Shown here: positions 21,430 through 32,434 of the stretch, in pieces
Numbering within the stretch: position 1 is the stretch's first letter
Layout of the letters: every line of letters starts with the position of its first letter
Assembly: GCA_019925095.2 (NCBI GenBank)
Contig: CM034406.1
Span: 7,691,388 to 7,755,387, forward strand
Direction: 5' to 3'
DNA: 64,000 nt
Origin: Dendrolimus kikuchii
Lineage: Eukaryota > Arthropoda > Insecta > Lepidoptera > Lasiocampidae
The notes under the pieces: generated by a model
What the model was told of the DNA's origin: nothing
Databases searched by the model: none
Seen by the model: the letters and a program-made list of their open reading frames with translations, nothing else
Position numbers and translations under genes: made by a program

Positions 21430-21645
21430 TATTATAGACTAGCGGCCCGGCGTGGTTTCACCCGCGCTCTGTCCCGCTCCCTTGGTATATAGCATCATGT
21501 TATATAACCTATGACACTCCCTGTTAACGTAGCTTTCTAACAGTAAAAGATTTTTTTTAATCGGTTTAGTAGATCGAGAGATTACCCCCTACAACGTCAC
21601 AAACTCACAAACTTTACCTCTTTATAATATTAGTATAGATAGATA
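21430..21645 (+). repeat. Short interspersed repeat (cggcccggcg family), intact copy
   Basis: This is the uninterrupted reference copy of the repeat at 3.1 kb and 24.7 kb, running from tagcggcccggcgtggtttc to aatattagtatagat and including gatcgagagattacccccta, the site disrupted in the 24.7-kb copy. Confidence 0.7.
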
Positions 21646-22169
21646 CATAAGTAATTTGTGACTGTTGAAAATAAACGCCCTTGGTATGCTTTGGCGAAAA
21701 TAAATTCATCAAGAAATTGGCCTTCAATCATTCATATTCATTAAGTTTTCGTATAATGTAGGTAGTGTAGTGTAGTCTAGTATAGTTTCGCGTTTGACCA
21801 TGATGTTGAGCGAAGATAGTTATTGGTCTATGATAAAGTATGCTTACCTTATCCACACGGACCTTAAATCGTCACCTGGTTATCGACCCAAGTTGTAGAT
21901 ATCGAGAAAACCTATGTCAAAGGTAAATAAATTTTAAGCTGTTTTTACTTCGTAATAGTGATCAGTATGACGAAAATAACTCATTTTTAAATTTTTCGAT
22001 TGGTTCGTTTTGGCATAGCTACTTTCAAGGGTCATTCAACAGTATTCATGATGTGCACTTGTGCATCCTCGCTTCCTGTGAACAAAGTTTTTTTTTTAAA
22101 TCACAGAATAAGAAAATAACTGACTCCTATCTATCAAAAGTTTCATCATTCTTTATTTTAAATGATAAA

Positions 22170-22330
22170 TACCCACTTACCAATTAATGCGCTATTTGAA
22201 TCGTTTTACTTATCCAAAGTTATGTCGTCATAACTTTGTATGCACGTACACAAATCTAGGAGGCTATGACATTTTGTAAGATGATAAAAAGTATATCATT
22301 TGATTTGACTATCCACTTCCCTATTGTAAC
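22170..22330 (+). repeat. Interspersed repeat shared with 61.3 and 49.7 kb
   Basis: Shared blocks are attaatgcgctatttga, taggaggctatgacattttg and tttgatttgactatc. The 61.3-kb copy is split by an insertion. Confidence 0.5.
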
Positions 22331-22376
22331 GAGCCAAATAGCGTGTTAATATATTATTATTTTATAATAATAACTT

Positions 22377-22690
22377 TTATCCGTGCAGGAACGGAGAAAG
22401 ATTACTAATTCCTGCGGCCAGGCGGCCTGACGTAAGAGGCGACAAAACAATCCACAGCCAGGTATTTTCCCGTCTAGATGGCTACCATCCCTGGTCTAGA
22501 ATATGCTGCCATAACAACCTTAGGTTATGTTTCGGTATTAGTGGCCAGGTTCCAGTCCCATCTACGTGTACGGCGGCACATTGATAATACCTAGTGTTGC
22601 AAATGTTTATAGGCGACGGTAACCCCTTTCCATTAGGTACAGTTGGGCCTTTAGCCTGTCTGCTGTACTCCAGCAATAAAAAGAGATGAC
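22377..22690 (+). repeat. Poly(A) interspersed family P, near full-length
   Basis: It runs from atccgtgcaggaacggagaa through ggccaggcggcctgacgtaa and the ggccaggttccagtcccatc core to ctccagcaataaaaag, A-rich at its 3' end. The unit is ~310 bp without a clear tRNA promoter, so it is a SINE or a truncated LINE tail of unknown parent. Confidence 0.7.
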
Positions 22691-22837
22691 ATCAAGGAGC
22701 TTAATTAAGGCTCGCTCTTTTATTGGGGCTCCGTAACCATTCCGGAAAAATACGGGACTCTTGGCGAACCTGTCACGTTCCTTTGTCTATATAAATCTAT
22801 ATCATAATATATTTTCTCTGTAACTTTTTTCATGTTT

Positions 22838-22910
22838 ACTTGTAGGCAAACTGGCAAACGACCCACTTGATCGTAAGTGGTTACCGTCGCCCATGAGCAT
22901 CTATGTATGT
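22838..22910 (-). repeat. Family P fragment
   Basis: ttacttgtaggcaaactggc...cgacccacttgatcg...gtggttaccgtcgcccatga matches the 3' part of family P in antisense. Confidence 0.5.
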
Positions 22911-23055
22911 GTATAACACTGAGGACGCCGATGCATTACCTACCTCGATGAGACTCTAACTGTTTTAGTTTACGCCCTTTTTGAAAAGCCCCATATTGTA
23001 GGGATCTGAGAAAACCGTGGGAGGTGTTCCGGACTCTTTCGTATTTTTATTGTTA

Positions 23056-23625
23056 ACTAGCGGCCCCGGCAGACGTTGTCCTGCTCTGAAAAAATAAAAA
23101 TCTAGGACCCGATCCCAGCGCCACCTACCGGTTCCAATTGTGGATTTAAACCATCCGGGGACCACCCACTCAAACACACAAAAACACAATCACCAAAATC
23201 GGTCCAGGTGATTAGGAGGATTCTAGAACCCGATCTCAGCGCCATCTACCGGTTCTAATTGTGAATCTAAACCATCCGGGAACCCACTCAAACACACAAA
23301 AACAAAATCACCAAAATCGGTCCAGGTGATTAGGAGGATTCTAGAACCCGATCTCAGCGCCACCTACCGGTTCTAATTGTGAATCTAAACCATCCGGGAA
23401 CCCACTCAAACACACAAAAACAAAATCACCAAAATCGCTCCAGGTGATTAGGAGGATTCTAGAACCCGATCTCAGCGCCAGCTACCGGTTCCAACTCTCG
23501 TTCCGGTTCAACGTCTCTTGGTTCTAAGCTACCTTTCTACCAATTTTCAGCCAAATCGGTACAGCCGTTCTTGAGTTATAAATAGTGTAACTAACACGAC
23601 TTTCTTTTATATATATAGATTTATT
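23056..23625 (+). repeat. cccggcagacgttg family repeat carrying a ~118-bp tandem array
   Basis: The head ctagcggccccggcagacgt is shared with 14.57 kb. Its interior is expanded into just over three units of 118-121 bp beginning near 23100, 23221, 23339 and 23457 (ttctagaacccgatctcagc...). Units 2 and 3 are almost identical. The tail ends acgactttcttttatatata. Confidence 0.85.
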
Positions 23626-23629
23626 TTAT

Positions 23630-24170
23630 ATTGTATTATTTCAAAATTCTATCTAAATCCATACAATCCCTAACGAAGACGCAACGTGCAGTATAAAACT
23701 TTTGGCTTCCAAATGTCGAGTAAATATGAATGCAGCTCTAATCGTCGCCAAGTGGTGCGATGTCAAAATGGTGACGTAGCGTAGACACCAAATAACACAT
23801 TCTGTTGTCTAAACGGTCTTAGAACACGCTTACTAATTAATGTTCAATAGAATAATAATATTATATACAGATATCTACTGTTTAGCAACAGAACTAATAA
23901 CATGATATTGTTTATTACTTAACATAATGTTAATTATGTGTATATTAAGATAATACAAAAATGAGTATTATTAGACGCGAGATTAATGTTATTTTTTTAC
24001 GTCACAGCTATTTTGACCAAAACGGAACGGAACCATATCAAATTGCGAGTTTCCAATCGCCTGTCCGTTTCTTAATAACTGTGTCTATGTGGATAAAGGG
24101 TGAAAGGAGTATGTACGTATGTATTGAATGTCTGTTTATTCGCCGAATTTGTTACTATTCTCCAATACCA
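23630..24170. other. Unassigned AT-rich spacer
   Basis: No exon, RNA or repeat family is recognised. Confidence 0.35.
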
Positions 24171-24174
24171 TTTA

Positions 24175-24361
24175 AGGTCGTGGTAGCTTAGTTGCTAATG
24201 CACTATCGCCTCATAACAAAGCGTTTAAATCCTAGCCGGACTACATCCCCGCTTACGCAATTCCGACATCCGGTGAAGTGGAGGTGGGATGCGGTCCGTT
24301 CCCCTGTCACGAGAATGCCCGAGCCCGGCAGAGGCGCGTTTATAGCCTGATATTGATTATT
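24175..24361 (+). repeat. tRNA-derived SINE, sense copy
   Basis: An A-box-like gtggtagcttagttgctaat is followed ~30 bp later by a degenerate B box (agcgtttaaatcctagc). The body then continues (gacatccggtgaagtggagg), ending in cctgatattgattattataa. It abuts the next SINE in opposite orientation. Confidence 0.6.
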
Positions 24362-24675
24362 ATAAATAATATCAGGCCATAAACTTTCTCACTGTTGGGC
24401 TCGGATCTCCCAATTCTTAGAGAAACGGGCAATACACCTACCGGCCACGTTTGTCGAAGGCGGTTTGGACAATTCGGGTGTCTCGTTGTGTACGTTTTAT
24501 CACGATGTTTTCCTTTACCGTCAGCACGTGGTAATTGTAACAATATGCACATTAGGTCAAAAACTAAGAAAGACTTAAGAAAATATTATTCAAAAACTAC
24601 CAACAAAATGCATGCTTTTCCGGACAGGATTCGAACCCGTACCATTTATGTTTGGGTCACGAATGCCTAACCGCT
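24362..24675 (-). repeat. tRNA-derived SINE, antisense copy
   Basis: Read on the minus strand it has an A-box-like agcggttaggcattc, the consensus B box GGTTCGAATCC near 24630-24640, a body with acgtgctgacggtaaagg, and a tail ending ggcctgatattatttataa. It is the best-preserved SINE in the window. Confidence 0.7.
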
Positions 24676-24728
24676 AATTATATATCACGTTGTTTACCGT
24701 TCTACTGGTCTTTTAATAATTATTGGAG

Positions 24729-25175
24729 ACTAGCGGCCCGGCGCGGTTTCAACCGCGCTCTGTCCCGCTCCCGTGGTATATAGCGTTATGTTATATAGGC
24801 TATGACATTCCCTGTTAACGTAGCTTTCGAGCAGTAAAAGAATTTTTAAAATCGGTTTAGTAGATTTTTTTTTTTATTGTAGGTGTTCAGCAGACAGGCA
24901 GACGGCCCACGTGATGGAAAGCGGTTACCATCGCCTATGGACATTTGCAACACCAAAGATGCTACAAATGCGCTGCTGCTCTCTTAAAGGAGACTGGAAC
25001 CTGGTGACTAATGTCGGAACACAACTCAAGGTTGTTATAGCGACATACTTTAAACCAGGGGTGGTAGCCATCCAGTCGGGCAAATGCCCTACCACCTGGC
25101 TGAGATCCAAAGATTACCCCCCTACAACGTCACTCACAAACTTTACCTCTTTATAATATTATTAGTATGGATAAC
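24729..25175 (+). repeat. cggcccggcg-family repeat split by a family P insertion
   Basis: The outer repeat (24729-24867 and about 25110-25175) matches 21430-21645. A family P copy (24868-25109, antisense, starting with poly-T) sits at the gtagat|cgagag position of the intact copy. Confidence 0.75.
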
Positions 25176-25601
25176 TCCGACCGAAGCATCTATGTTAAAC
25201 GATATTCAGTTTTTTTACATCCTCTTTGACGATATTTGCAGCACGTATTCTGTCAATTCTATGTCAAACGGCATAAGGTTACATTAAAAAAGTTTATATC
25301 GTCCAAAGCGCTGAGGTTAGATTAGAAATAATTTTATATGGCGGTTAAGTATTCTTACATTTTCTAATTTGCCGCGCAATTTTCTTATTTTTTTCTTTCA
25401 TGAGAACCTTATTCTGACAAAAACAAACAAAAAAATAAAATAATAGCGAAATCGGTCCAACCGTTCACGCGTGATGGCGTGACCAAGGGAAATAGGGATT
25501 CATTTTTAAATATATAGATTATAAGAAACAAACACATTTTGACTTTCTTGAAACTTATTTATTAAATCTAAAATAAATACGTCATTAAACAAGTTTAGAG
25601 A

Positions 25602-26414
25602 TCACAATAAAACTTCGTATTTACCATCGTCATAATACAACCAAAGTTTACACTTTTTCTGTCCTCTAGAATTTATGTACTTACTGTCATAGTAACTAGG
25701 ATCTTTAACATTCGTTAATTTATACCTATCATAGCCATAAGGGCTCACGCCGAGTCTATTGTTAACATTTTCATATGGTTTAGCAATGTAAGGTCTCTTC
25801 TGAGTCTCTTTATATCCTTTATTCTCTATAAAGTAACCATAAGGATTTTTCTCTGAATTGTAGGGATTAAAATTTGACCTATCGGGTAGATATCCTTGAT
25901 CGTAATAAGGCCAATAAGGAGGTAAAGGTGGCGGCGGTGGAAATGCCGGTGGTGTGGTTTGAGGGACAAATTTGTAAACCAAAGGAATTTCGTCTTTATT
26001 ATTTGGAATTTTGTCATCGTAATCTTTTAAATTTGGAATTGTATCTATGTGTTTCTTCTCATGTTCATTATCTAGATTCAATTTAGTTCTATCTTGTATT
26101 TGTGCGGAGGGTAGGTCCTCGAAAGTTAAATCTTCTGATAAATAAATGTAAAGACTGGCAGTTTCGTTGAAAACATCTGGAAGGACTGGTGGAAGCTTAA
26201 TTACACTTGGATCTTCAATTTCAGTGTTTTTAAGCCTTTTGCTGTCAACATCAGGACAGGTAGGTGTAATGTCTTCAGGGATTTCTGACCAATCTTCTTT
26301 GATCATGTCGGCAGCTTTTTCTGCTATCATTATGATAGGTGCATTGGTGTTTCCGCTTACAATTGTGGGCATGATACTTCCATCTATAACACGAAGGTTT
26401 CTTATGCCATATAG
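25602..26414 (-). CDS. GMC gene B exon 3 (C-terminal GMC block plus Pro/Tyr-rich tail)
   Basis: The acceptor TTATTTCAG|CTATAT opens with [19 protein letters not shown], then [18 protein letters not shown]. An uninterrupted 228-codon tail follows with a polyproline run and repeated NPYGY/SPYGYD-like motifs, ending [15 protein letters not shown] at a TGA (25602-25604). Confidence 0.9.
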   Translation of the reverse strand, partial: LYGIRNLRVIDGSIMPTIVSGNTNAPIIMIAEKAADMIKEDWSEIPEDITPTCPDVDSKRLKNTEIEDPSVIKLPPVLPDVFNETASLYIYLSEDLTFEDLPSAQIQDRTKLNLDNEHEKKHIDTIPNLKDYDDKIPNNKDEIPLVYKFVPQTTPPAFPPPPPLPPYWPYYDQGYLPDRSNFNPYNSEKNPYGYFIENKGYKETQKRPYIAKPYENVNNRLGVSPYGYDRYKLTNVKDPSYYDSKYINSRGQKKCKLWLYYDDGKYEVLL

Positions 26415-29400
26415 CTGAAATAAATATTTTCTAACGTTAATTTCATGTAAGTACTATAAAAAGTTAAATCACAAATTTTGTGACAGTGTAAAAGCCGCCT
26501 GCATAACGATCGTCTTTAAATAAAATTACTTAATCATATTAAACTGCCTAAATATGTTTTACACAAAACATACTGACAGTTCTTTAAACATATTTAGCGG
26601 CAACTTTTGCGTTGTGCAAGACGCTAATTGTATTTAAGAGTGTTAAATACGTTTTGTGTTTCTTAAATAAATTTAAGCAACCTTATGCAAGCGGCCCTAA
26701 GTGTAAGTTAGTAGGAATAATACCAAAATAATTTATACATCATGGAAACAAGTTGAACTTTTGTTAATTTTTTAATACGTTGTAATAGATTTTAAAGTCT
26801 GTAATATATATAATTATAGGTCGAACAAAAGCTAAAATATATTCGTTTTACTAATGAAACGGAGCTCTGATTACTTAGTATTTAAGTCTGTGTGTTATGA
26901 TCGGCTTACATACACACATAACTTCACGCCAGTTCCCTTGCGGGGTAGGCACGAACAACAGAGCGCCATTTAGGCTTATTCTTACACACCTCACTTGCTT
27001 CTTTGACATTCATAACTCTTGTCATGCACGCTCGTCTGTTCTTAAGGCTCCGGACATCACCTTCTGCTAGTACACGATCAATTTGATCATGGAAGGTGTG
27101 GCGTGGCCTTCCACGACTTCTGCATCCATCCACTTTTGCATTGTACATCTGTTTAGTCATTCTTTCATCATGCATTCTTTCCACATGCCCGAACCACCGG
27201 AGCATTCCTTTCCTTACCTTCACCCCGATACTCTCTTTCAGACCAACTCTCTTTCTTACTTCGGTATTACGAACGCGGTCCGTGAGCGTCACTCCGCAGA
27301 TTTTGCGCAGTGCTCGCATCTCGACCGCGTTCACTCTACTTTCATGCTCTCCCTTCCATACCCAACTCTCGCTTCCATACGTGAGAATAGGTACCAGCAC
27401 CGCGTTGTGTATGGCAAGCTGGGCCTTTTGGCTGGGGTTCTTAGCGCCTAGAAGTTTACCTAACGCTCCATTCACACTATTCCCCAAATTCACTCTTCTT
27501 TTTATATCGGCGGTGTACCTTCCATCCCTGCTAAAAGCACATCCAAGATATACAAACTCACTCACTTGTATGATCGGCTTAGAGTATCGTTATTTATATT
27601 TTACCTATACCACAAGAATAACTTGCTTAGTTTGATAATATATAATTCAGAATGCGATTATGTGTAACACTGATTTTTAACGAGTCTATAAATCCCGTAT
27701 ATTTTTTTATTGCATGAGTACGGCAGACACGCTGACAGCCCAACTATGATGGAAAGTAGTTACCGTCGCCCATTAACATTTGCAACACTAAAGGTGCTAC
27801 CAATATGCTGCCGGACTTGTAGATGGTACTGGAACCTGGCCGCTAATGCCGAAACATAACTAAAGGTGGTTACGGTGGCATACTCTAGATCAGAGGTGGT
27901 AGCCATCCAGACGGGCAAATGCCTTACCACCTAGCTATGGGTTATTTTGTCGCCTCTTACGACAGGCAGCCCGACAGCAGGAAATTGTATTCTTTCTCCA
28001 TTTCTGCAAGGATAAAACATAATTATTGTAGTTAATTACTATAAATAAGGGGATAAGATTATCCGGTTTTTTGTCTGTTAACAAAATAGTTTACCCTTAG
28101 TCTTGAATCCACGACTGCTTCAGGGTTTTCAGCAGGTCCCATAGCGCATGTCCCGACTGGATGGTAAATTGTCAAAGTATGATGTCTGGCTTGGCATTCA
28201 AGATGTTCAAAGGACATCAGCTCATGATCCATGCAGCCTGGGTTACGACGCGGATTGGGTCTTGCGTTCAATTCACGAAGTGCAGGCTGTTCTGTCAGTT
28301 GCTGCACTATACGGGCACCTTCTACCTGAAATATTTAAATAACATATTATAAGTGAAAAATGATGATAATGATTCTATGCAGCTTTCTTTTTAAACCAAT
28401 ATATTATTCTGTATCTTCATGTAATGATCTATAGGATTGACTTGACTTGATTTCCTTCACTGTACTAGTATCTAATGATTTGAGTCAATAAGTGGAAATA
28501 TTTAGTATGCCTTTATGATACTATTTTTTTTATTACTACCAAATATATTTTATGTGTGATACCTTGTTTTCACAGAATATCGGCGTGACGCTATTAGTCT
28601 GGACTTTGCCTCTGGTGTTGCAAAGATCTCTAGGCAACGATGACCACTGTCCATTAGATAAGGTCGTCTGACTGTTTACTAGCTTCGCAATGAAAAATGC
28701 ATTTATTATCTATTTTATTGCTAAACTAGGATATGCCCGCGACTTCGTCCACGCTTGATTTGAAATACCAGCGGGATTTCTGGGACACAAAGTACCGCAG
28801 CATTTAAAAAAGAATGAAAGTTATCGTTTTAGTGAAAACTGTGTTTGAATAAGCTAATTTTTATGTACCCGAACAACTACAAAACGCTCGCGGGAAAATT
28901 TCCGCGGGATTCCCGGGATAAAAATTATCACACAGTTTATTACAAGATTTCTTATCGATCAATGAAAAAATCACATAGAAAATCGTTTTTTTTTTAATCT
29001 GGCCATTTTTAATCATTCCCAAAAAGAATCCCGCGGCTTTCCCAGGATAAAAAGTAGAATAAAAGATTTTAAGTCTGAGAATTTGCTGTCGATTTGTTCG
29101 ATCAGTTTTCACTGAAACTGCATTGAAATCGGCCCAGTAGTTTTTTCGTTAATCTCAAGCAAACAGGCAAGAAATCTAAAAAGCATTTCATCGTGTTCTC
29201 CGTCTTGTATGTAGTCTACTCCAGTTGTTTTTTAACATAGCTTTAATGTACAGACACGGCATGTTTAGAATTTTATAATATGAATGAATGGAAACACTTT
29301 ATTGTTTACCAAAAATTAAAACTACGTTCTTAAAACTAAGTACAGTAAATGTTGAACAAAGGGCGGCCTTATCGCTTAAAGCGATCTCTTCCAGGCAACC

Positions 29401-32154
29401 CCCTAATAATAATATTATAGATATAAAGTTTAATTTTAGATAGGTAAATTTTGAATCTGATTCCGCGAAAAATCCCATTTTCCAGAATATAAAAAAATCT
29501 TATGTTAAATCCGTTATTTAAGGTATACAGTATTTACCAAATTTCATCATAAACAATTTATTCCTAAGGCCGCCAATTTAATCCTAAGAAGGACAGAATA
29601 AAAGGTTCAAACACAGTTACGCTCACGGTCGAATATTTTATATTTCTAATGAATGATTAATTCAAACTACGTTTGTAGGTTATACGAAAAATCCGCATAC
29701 CCACAAATAAGTACATAACTTTATTATACTATTTGTGTATTATATTTATCTTTTGTTTAATGTAACTCCATGTATTGTTTTAAAATATCGTATGTTGGCA
29801 TTTATTTAATGTTATTCTTATTATCGGCTTATTATCAATAAAAGCAATTAGTTGCTTTTACTGTCAAGGTTAATTTATCAAAAAGGTTACGTTTTGTGCA
29901 TGCATATTTGGTTCTAACCAATTTTTTTTTTGCATTTTAAATATCTACCACCTTGATTTTTCCGTTTTTTCCACTTGATAATTCAACAGTTAGAGATGAG
30001 CACAATTTTTTTTTATTGCAGTAGTTCAGCAGACAGGCAGACGGCCCACTTGATGGAAAGCGGTTACCATCGTCTCTGGACATTTGCAACGTCAAAGATG
30101 CTACAAATGCGCTGCTGCTCTCTTAAGGGACACTGGAACCTGGTCACTAATGCCGGAACACAACTCAAGGTTGTTATGGCGACATACTTTAGACCAGGGG
30201 TGGTAGCCATCCAGTCGGGCAAATGCCCTACCACTTGGCAAAACTTTGGCAGCTAGCTATCTCGGCCCACCTATTGACTTAATTAAAAAAGTCAAAACGT
30301 AACATCGTTATGATTTTTTGAGATGTGACTAATGATATTCTACCCGATTACGTATACTAAAACGGAATTCAGTGACATGTATAGCGATCACTCCTAATTT
30401 TTGTGTTTTTCGCGATTTCACTGCTCCGTTATGTACCGGCGTATATAATACACATTCTTTTAATGTTTCATTAATATACACTCGCTAGTTTCAGAGAAAA
30501 TACTAAGACATATATAGAGACAGACGTACCGACCGACTGCGACATGGGTGTAAGGGTTCATTTTTAACAAGGAGTCAATTTAAAAGGTATCAAATTAATT
30601 CTAAACAAAGCACTAAAATAAACGTACCATTATCTTCACATCCTCAGGCTCTGAATAATAATTTGGATATATGAGTGGCGGCGAATAAGGATTGGAGTCC
30701 CTTAATTTAATTATTCCTCGACTTCTAGGTCGGAGCAGCAACGGGACAACAGAAAATGATGACTGGTATAAAATATCTTCATATAACTCAGCATATGTAT
30801 CATCGGTTAAGCCATTCGCACGTTTTCCGAACAATCCTCCGTCCATATTATCAGCTGAAGGTGCTATAAATAGTTGAATGTCTGGATAATCTTCACTCGG
30901 ATCTTGGTACTTGGTGTTAACAAATGCCATGGCTTCTGCCTCCATCATACTGTAGAATGTTCCTTTCTTATGAATACTAAAGTCTATCAGGCTTTTAATT
31001 GAAAAAACAGACTTTAAATTAAAAGAGTAGTCAGTTCCGTTTTTGTAAGGATTATCGAAGAGAAAAGAGTGACCGCCCATAGCAATATGATCCTGAAGAT
31101 TTTTGCCAACACCTGGTAAATTTACTATAGGATAAATACCCATGTCTTTAAGATGTAGAGCATCACCTATTCCTGATAACATTAACAGCTGAGGGGACTG
31201 TATTGATCCTGCTGATAAAATTACTTCTTTACTCGCTTTGACGATCCGGTTTTGCCCATGTTTTTTCATTTTTACTCCATAAGCGATTTTGTATTCATCA
31301 ATAAGTACTTTCTCTACTAAAGATAGCGTACTTATTTCAACATTCTTGCGTTTTGATACTGGTCTCAAATATGCCTTTGCAGTGCTGCAACGAAGCCCGT
31401 CGCGTATTGTTGCTTGGGATCGAGTAAAACCTGTCTGGTATTCTCCATTCACATCTCTGACTGGATATCCTAACTGTTCACCAGCTTCTAATATTTTGCT
31501 CGTAATAGGCTGTTCGTAGTTAAAATATTCTATTGTCAATGGCCCACCAGTCGCATGATAAGGGTCTTGTTGATGTTCCGGTATTCTCATATCTTCCGAT
31601 TTAAGAAAGTATGGTAAAACATCCTTGTAAGACCAGCCAGTATTGCCCATACTATCCCAATTATCGTAATCACGTTTATTTCCTCGAATGTACAACATAG
31701 CGTTAAGGACGCTAGAACCACCGAGCACTTTCCCACGAGGCCATTTACATCTTCTGTCAACCATGTTTAAACAATATTTATCACTAGGTTCGGTGACAAA
31801 CTGCCAATCAATTGAAGATATCTGCAACGAAGGAAATAAAACTGGTACTTCTGATAGAACGTTTTCATCTGGACCGGCTTCCAATAAAAGTATATTCCAA
31901 TCAGGATTTTCAGATAGACGATTAGCCAGTGCAGCACCAGCAGAACCTGCTCCAACTATGATGAAGTCGTAACATTTTTTGAGTTGTTCTAGTGGCTGAT
32001 CTCTAACACGATTTTCGGCGTCTTCTATGTCTGGTCTGTACAAATGTATGGCCATACGAATAATTATCATGGCTCCAAGCCCTGGTAACAGTCCAAACAG
32101 AATTCTAGTGTTGGATACTATGCCCTTAAGTGTGACTGGATTATAACTCGACAT
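25602..32154 (-). CDS. GMC oxidoreductase B with long C-terminal extension, complete three-exon model, 856 aa
   Basis: Exons 32154-30628, 28325-28095 and 26414-25602 join in frame (1527+231+813 = 2571 nt). Residues about 18-40 form a hydrophobic anchor ([20 protein letters not shown]). The FAD fold starts at [19 protein letters not shown]. Signature 1 is [20 protein letters not shown], signature 2 is [15 protein letters not shown], the catalytic His is in [10 protein letters not shown] (about His564) and GNTNAP follows. The GMC part ends near residue 628 ([10 protein letters not shown]). The remaining ~228 residues are acidic, then Pro-rich ([14 protein letters not shown]) and Tyr/Asn-rich, which is unusual for the family. 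A poly(A) signal (minus AATAAA) lies at 25558-25563. The start ATG at 32154 is the first in frame. Confidence 0.9.
26896..27582 (-). mobile_element. 5'-truncated RTE-like LINE, 661 bp, perfect 13-bp target-site duplication
   Basis: It lies in GMC gene B intron 2. The frame 27565-26924 is open (213 codons) from [14 protein letters not shown] through [12 protein letters not shown] and [14 protein letters not shown] to PARELA-stop, with a short CATA tail. The direct repeat tatgatcggctta at 26896-26908 and 27570-27582 brackets it. The undamaged frame suggests recent insertion. Confidence 0.88.
27703..28025 (-). repeat. Poly(A) interspersed family P in gene B intron 2
   Basis: Antisense copy from ttttttattgcatgagtacg to tttctgcaaggataaaac, including the gtcgcctcttacgacaggca block seen at 22.4 kb. 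Near full length. Confidence 0.7.
28095..28325 (-). CDS. GMC gene B exon 2 (77 codons, catalytic His)
   Basis: The acceptor is TTTCAG|GTAGAAGG and the donor AAGG|GTAAAC. It encodes [20 protein letters not shown] through [10 protein letters not shown] to DSRLR. Confidence 0.88.
28725..29290 (-). repeat. ~0.5-kb interspersed repeat, family H, copy 3
   Basis: In gene B intron 1. It begins ggatatgcccgcgacttcgt and ends gaattttataatatgaat, the reverse of the 13.4-kb copy. It shares gatttcttatcgatcaatga and the ccgcgggattcccgggataa palindromic segment. Confidence 0.7.
29282..29415 (-). repeat. SINE-like fragment (agcgatctcttccagg family)
   Basis: aacactttattgtttaccaa ... gggcggccttatcgcttaaa ... 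gcgatctcttccaggcaacc recurs at 57.97 kb and 59.24-59.37 kb. The orientation is inferred as minus. Confidence 0.5.
29416..29995. other. Gene B intron 1, unassigned
   Basis: AT-rich sequence with no exon or known repeat. A short hairpin-like tattatcggcttattatcaataaaag near 29820 is not clearly functional. Confidence 0.35.
30005..30245 (-). repeat. Poly(A) interspersed family P in gene B intron 1
   Basis: Antisense copy from ttttttttattgcagtagttc to tgccctaccacttggca, very close to the 24.9-kb copy. Confidence 0.75.
30628..32154 (-). CDS. GMC gene B exon 1 (509 codons)
   Basis: From the ATG it encodes [13 protein letters not shown] through EPEDVKIM, donor ATG|GTACGT. It holds the membrane anchor, the whole FAD-binding N-terminal half and both GMC signatures without the introns found in genes A and C. 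Confidence 0.92.
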
Positions 32155-32175
32155 GATGATGTGTAACAATCTTTC

Positions 32176-32221
32176 AACTGAACTGATTACTAATATCGAT
32201 ACTTGTTGAATGGAAACTGAA
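32176..32221 (-). promoter_or_regulatory. Possible initiator (TCAGT) cluster upstream of GMC gene B
   Basis: Minus-strand TCAGTTCAGTTG lies at about 32185-32174, with another TCAGTT near 32219, 20-65 bp upstream of the start ATG. Arthropod initiators match TCAGT. No TATA box is obvious. Weak evidence. Confidence 0.25.
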
Positions 32222-32434
32222 TCAGCATTTGGCCTGATTTAGCAAGTTATTGTTTACATCTTGTCCATTGTTACGTCTATCATGTAATGCAGACTAATTT
32301 GTATTCATGTATATTTTCAATAAATTGTTTATAGGATATATATAATTTCTATGTAAGTAAAATGTATGCTTTTTAATACATTGTTTTATTTGAATACTTA
32401 CATTAAGCAGCAACTTTATAAATATAAAGAAACT

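Noticed and set aside
24615..24673. Possible tRNA gene with a perfect B box (GGTTCGAATCC)
   Set aside because: No cloverleaf acceptor stem could be formed, and a SINE body follows directly.
27083..27635. Plus-strand ORFs of 122 and 179 codons
   Set aside because: Antisense of the intact-frame RTE-like insertion at 26.9-27.6 kb.
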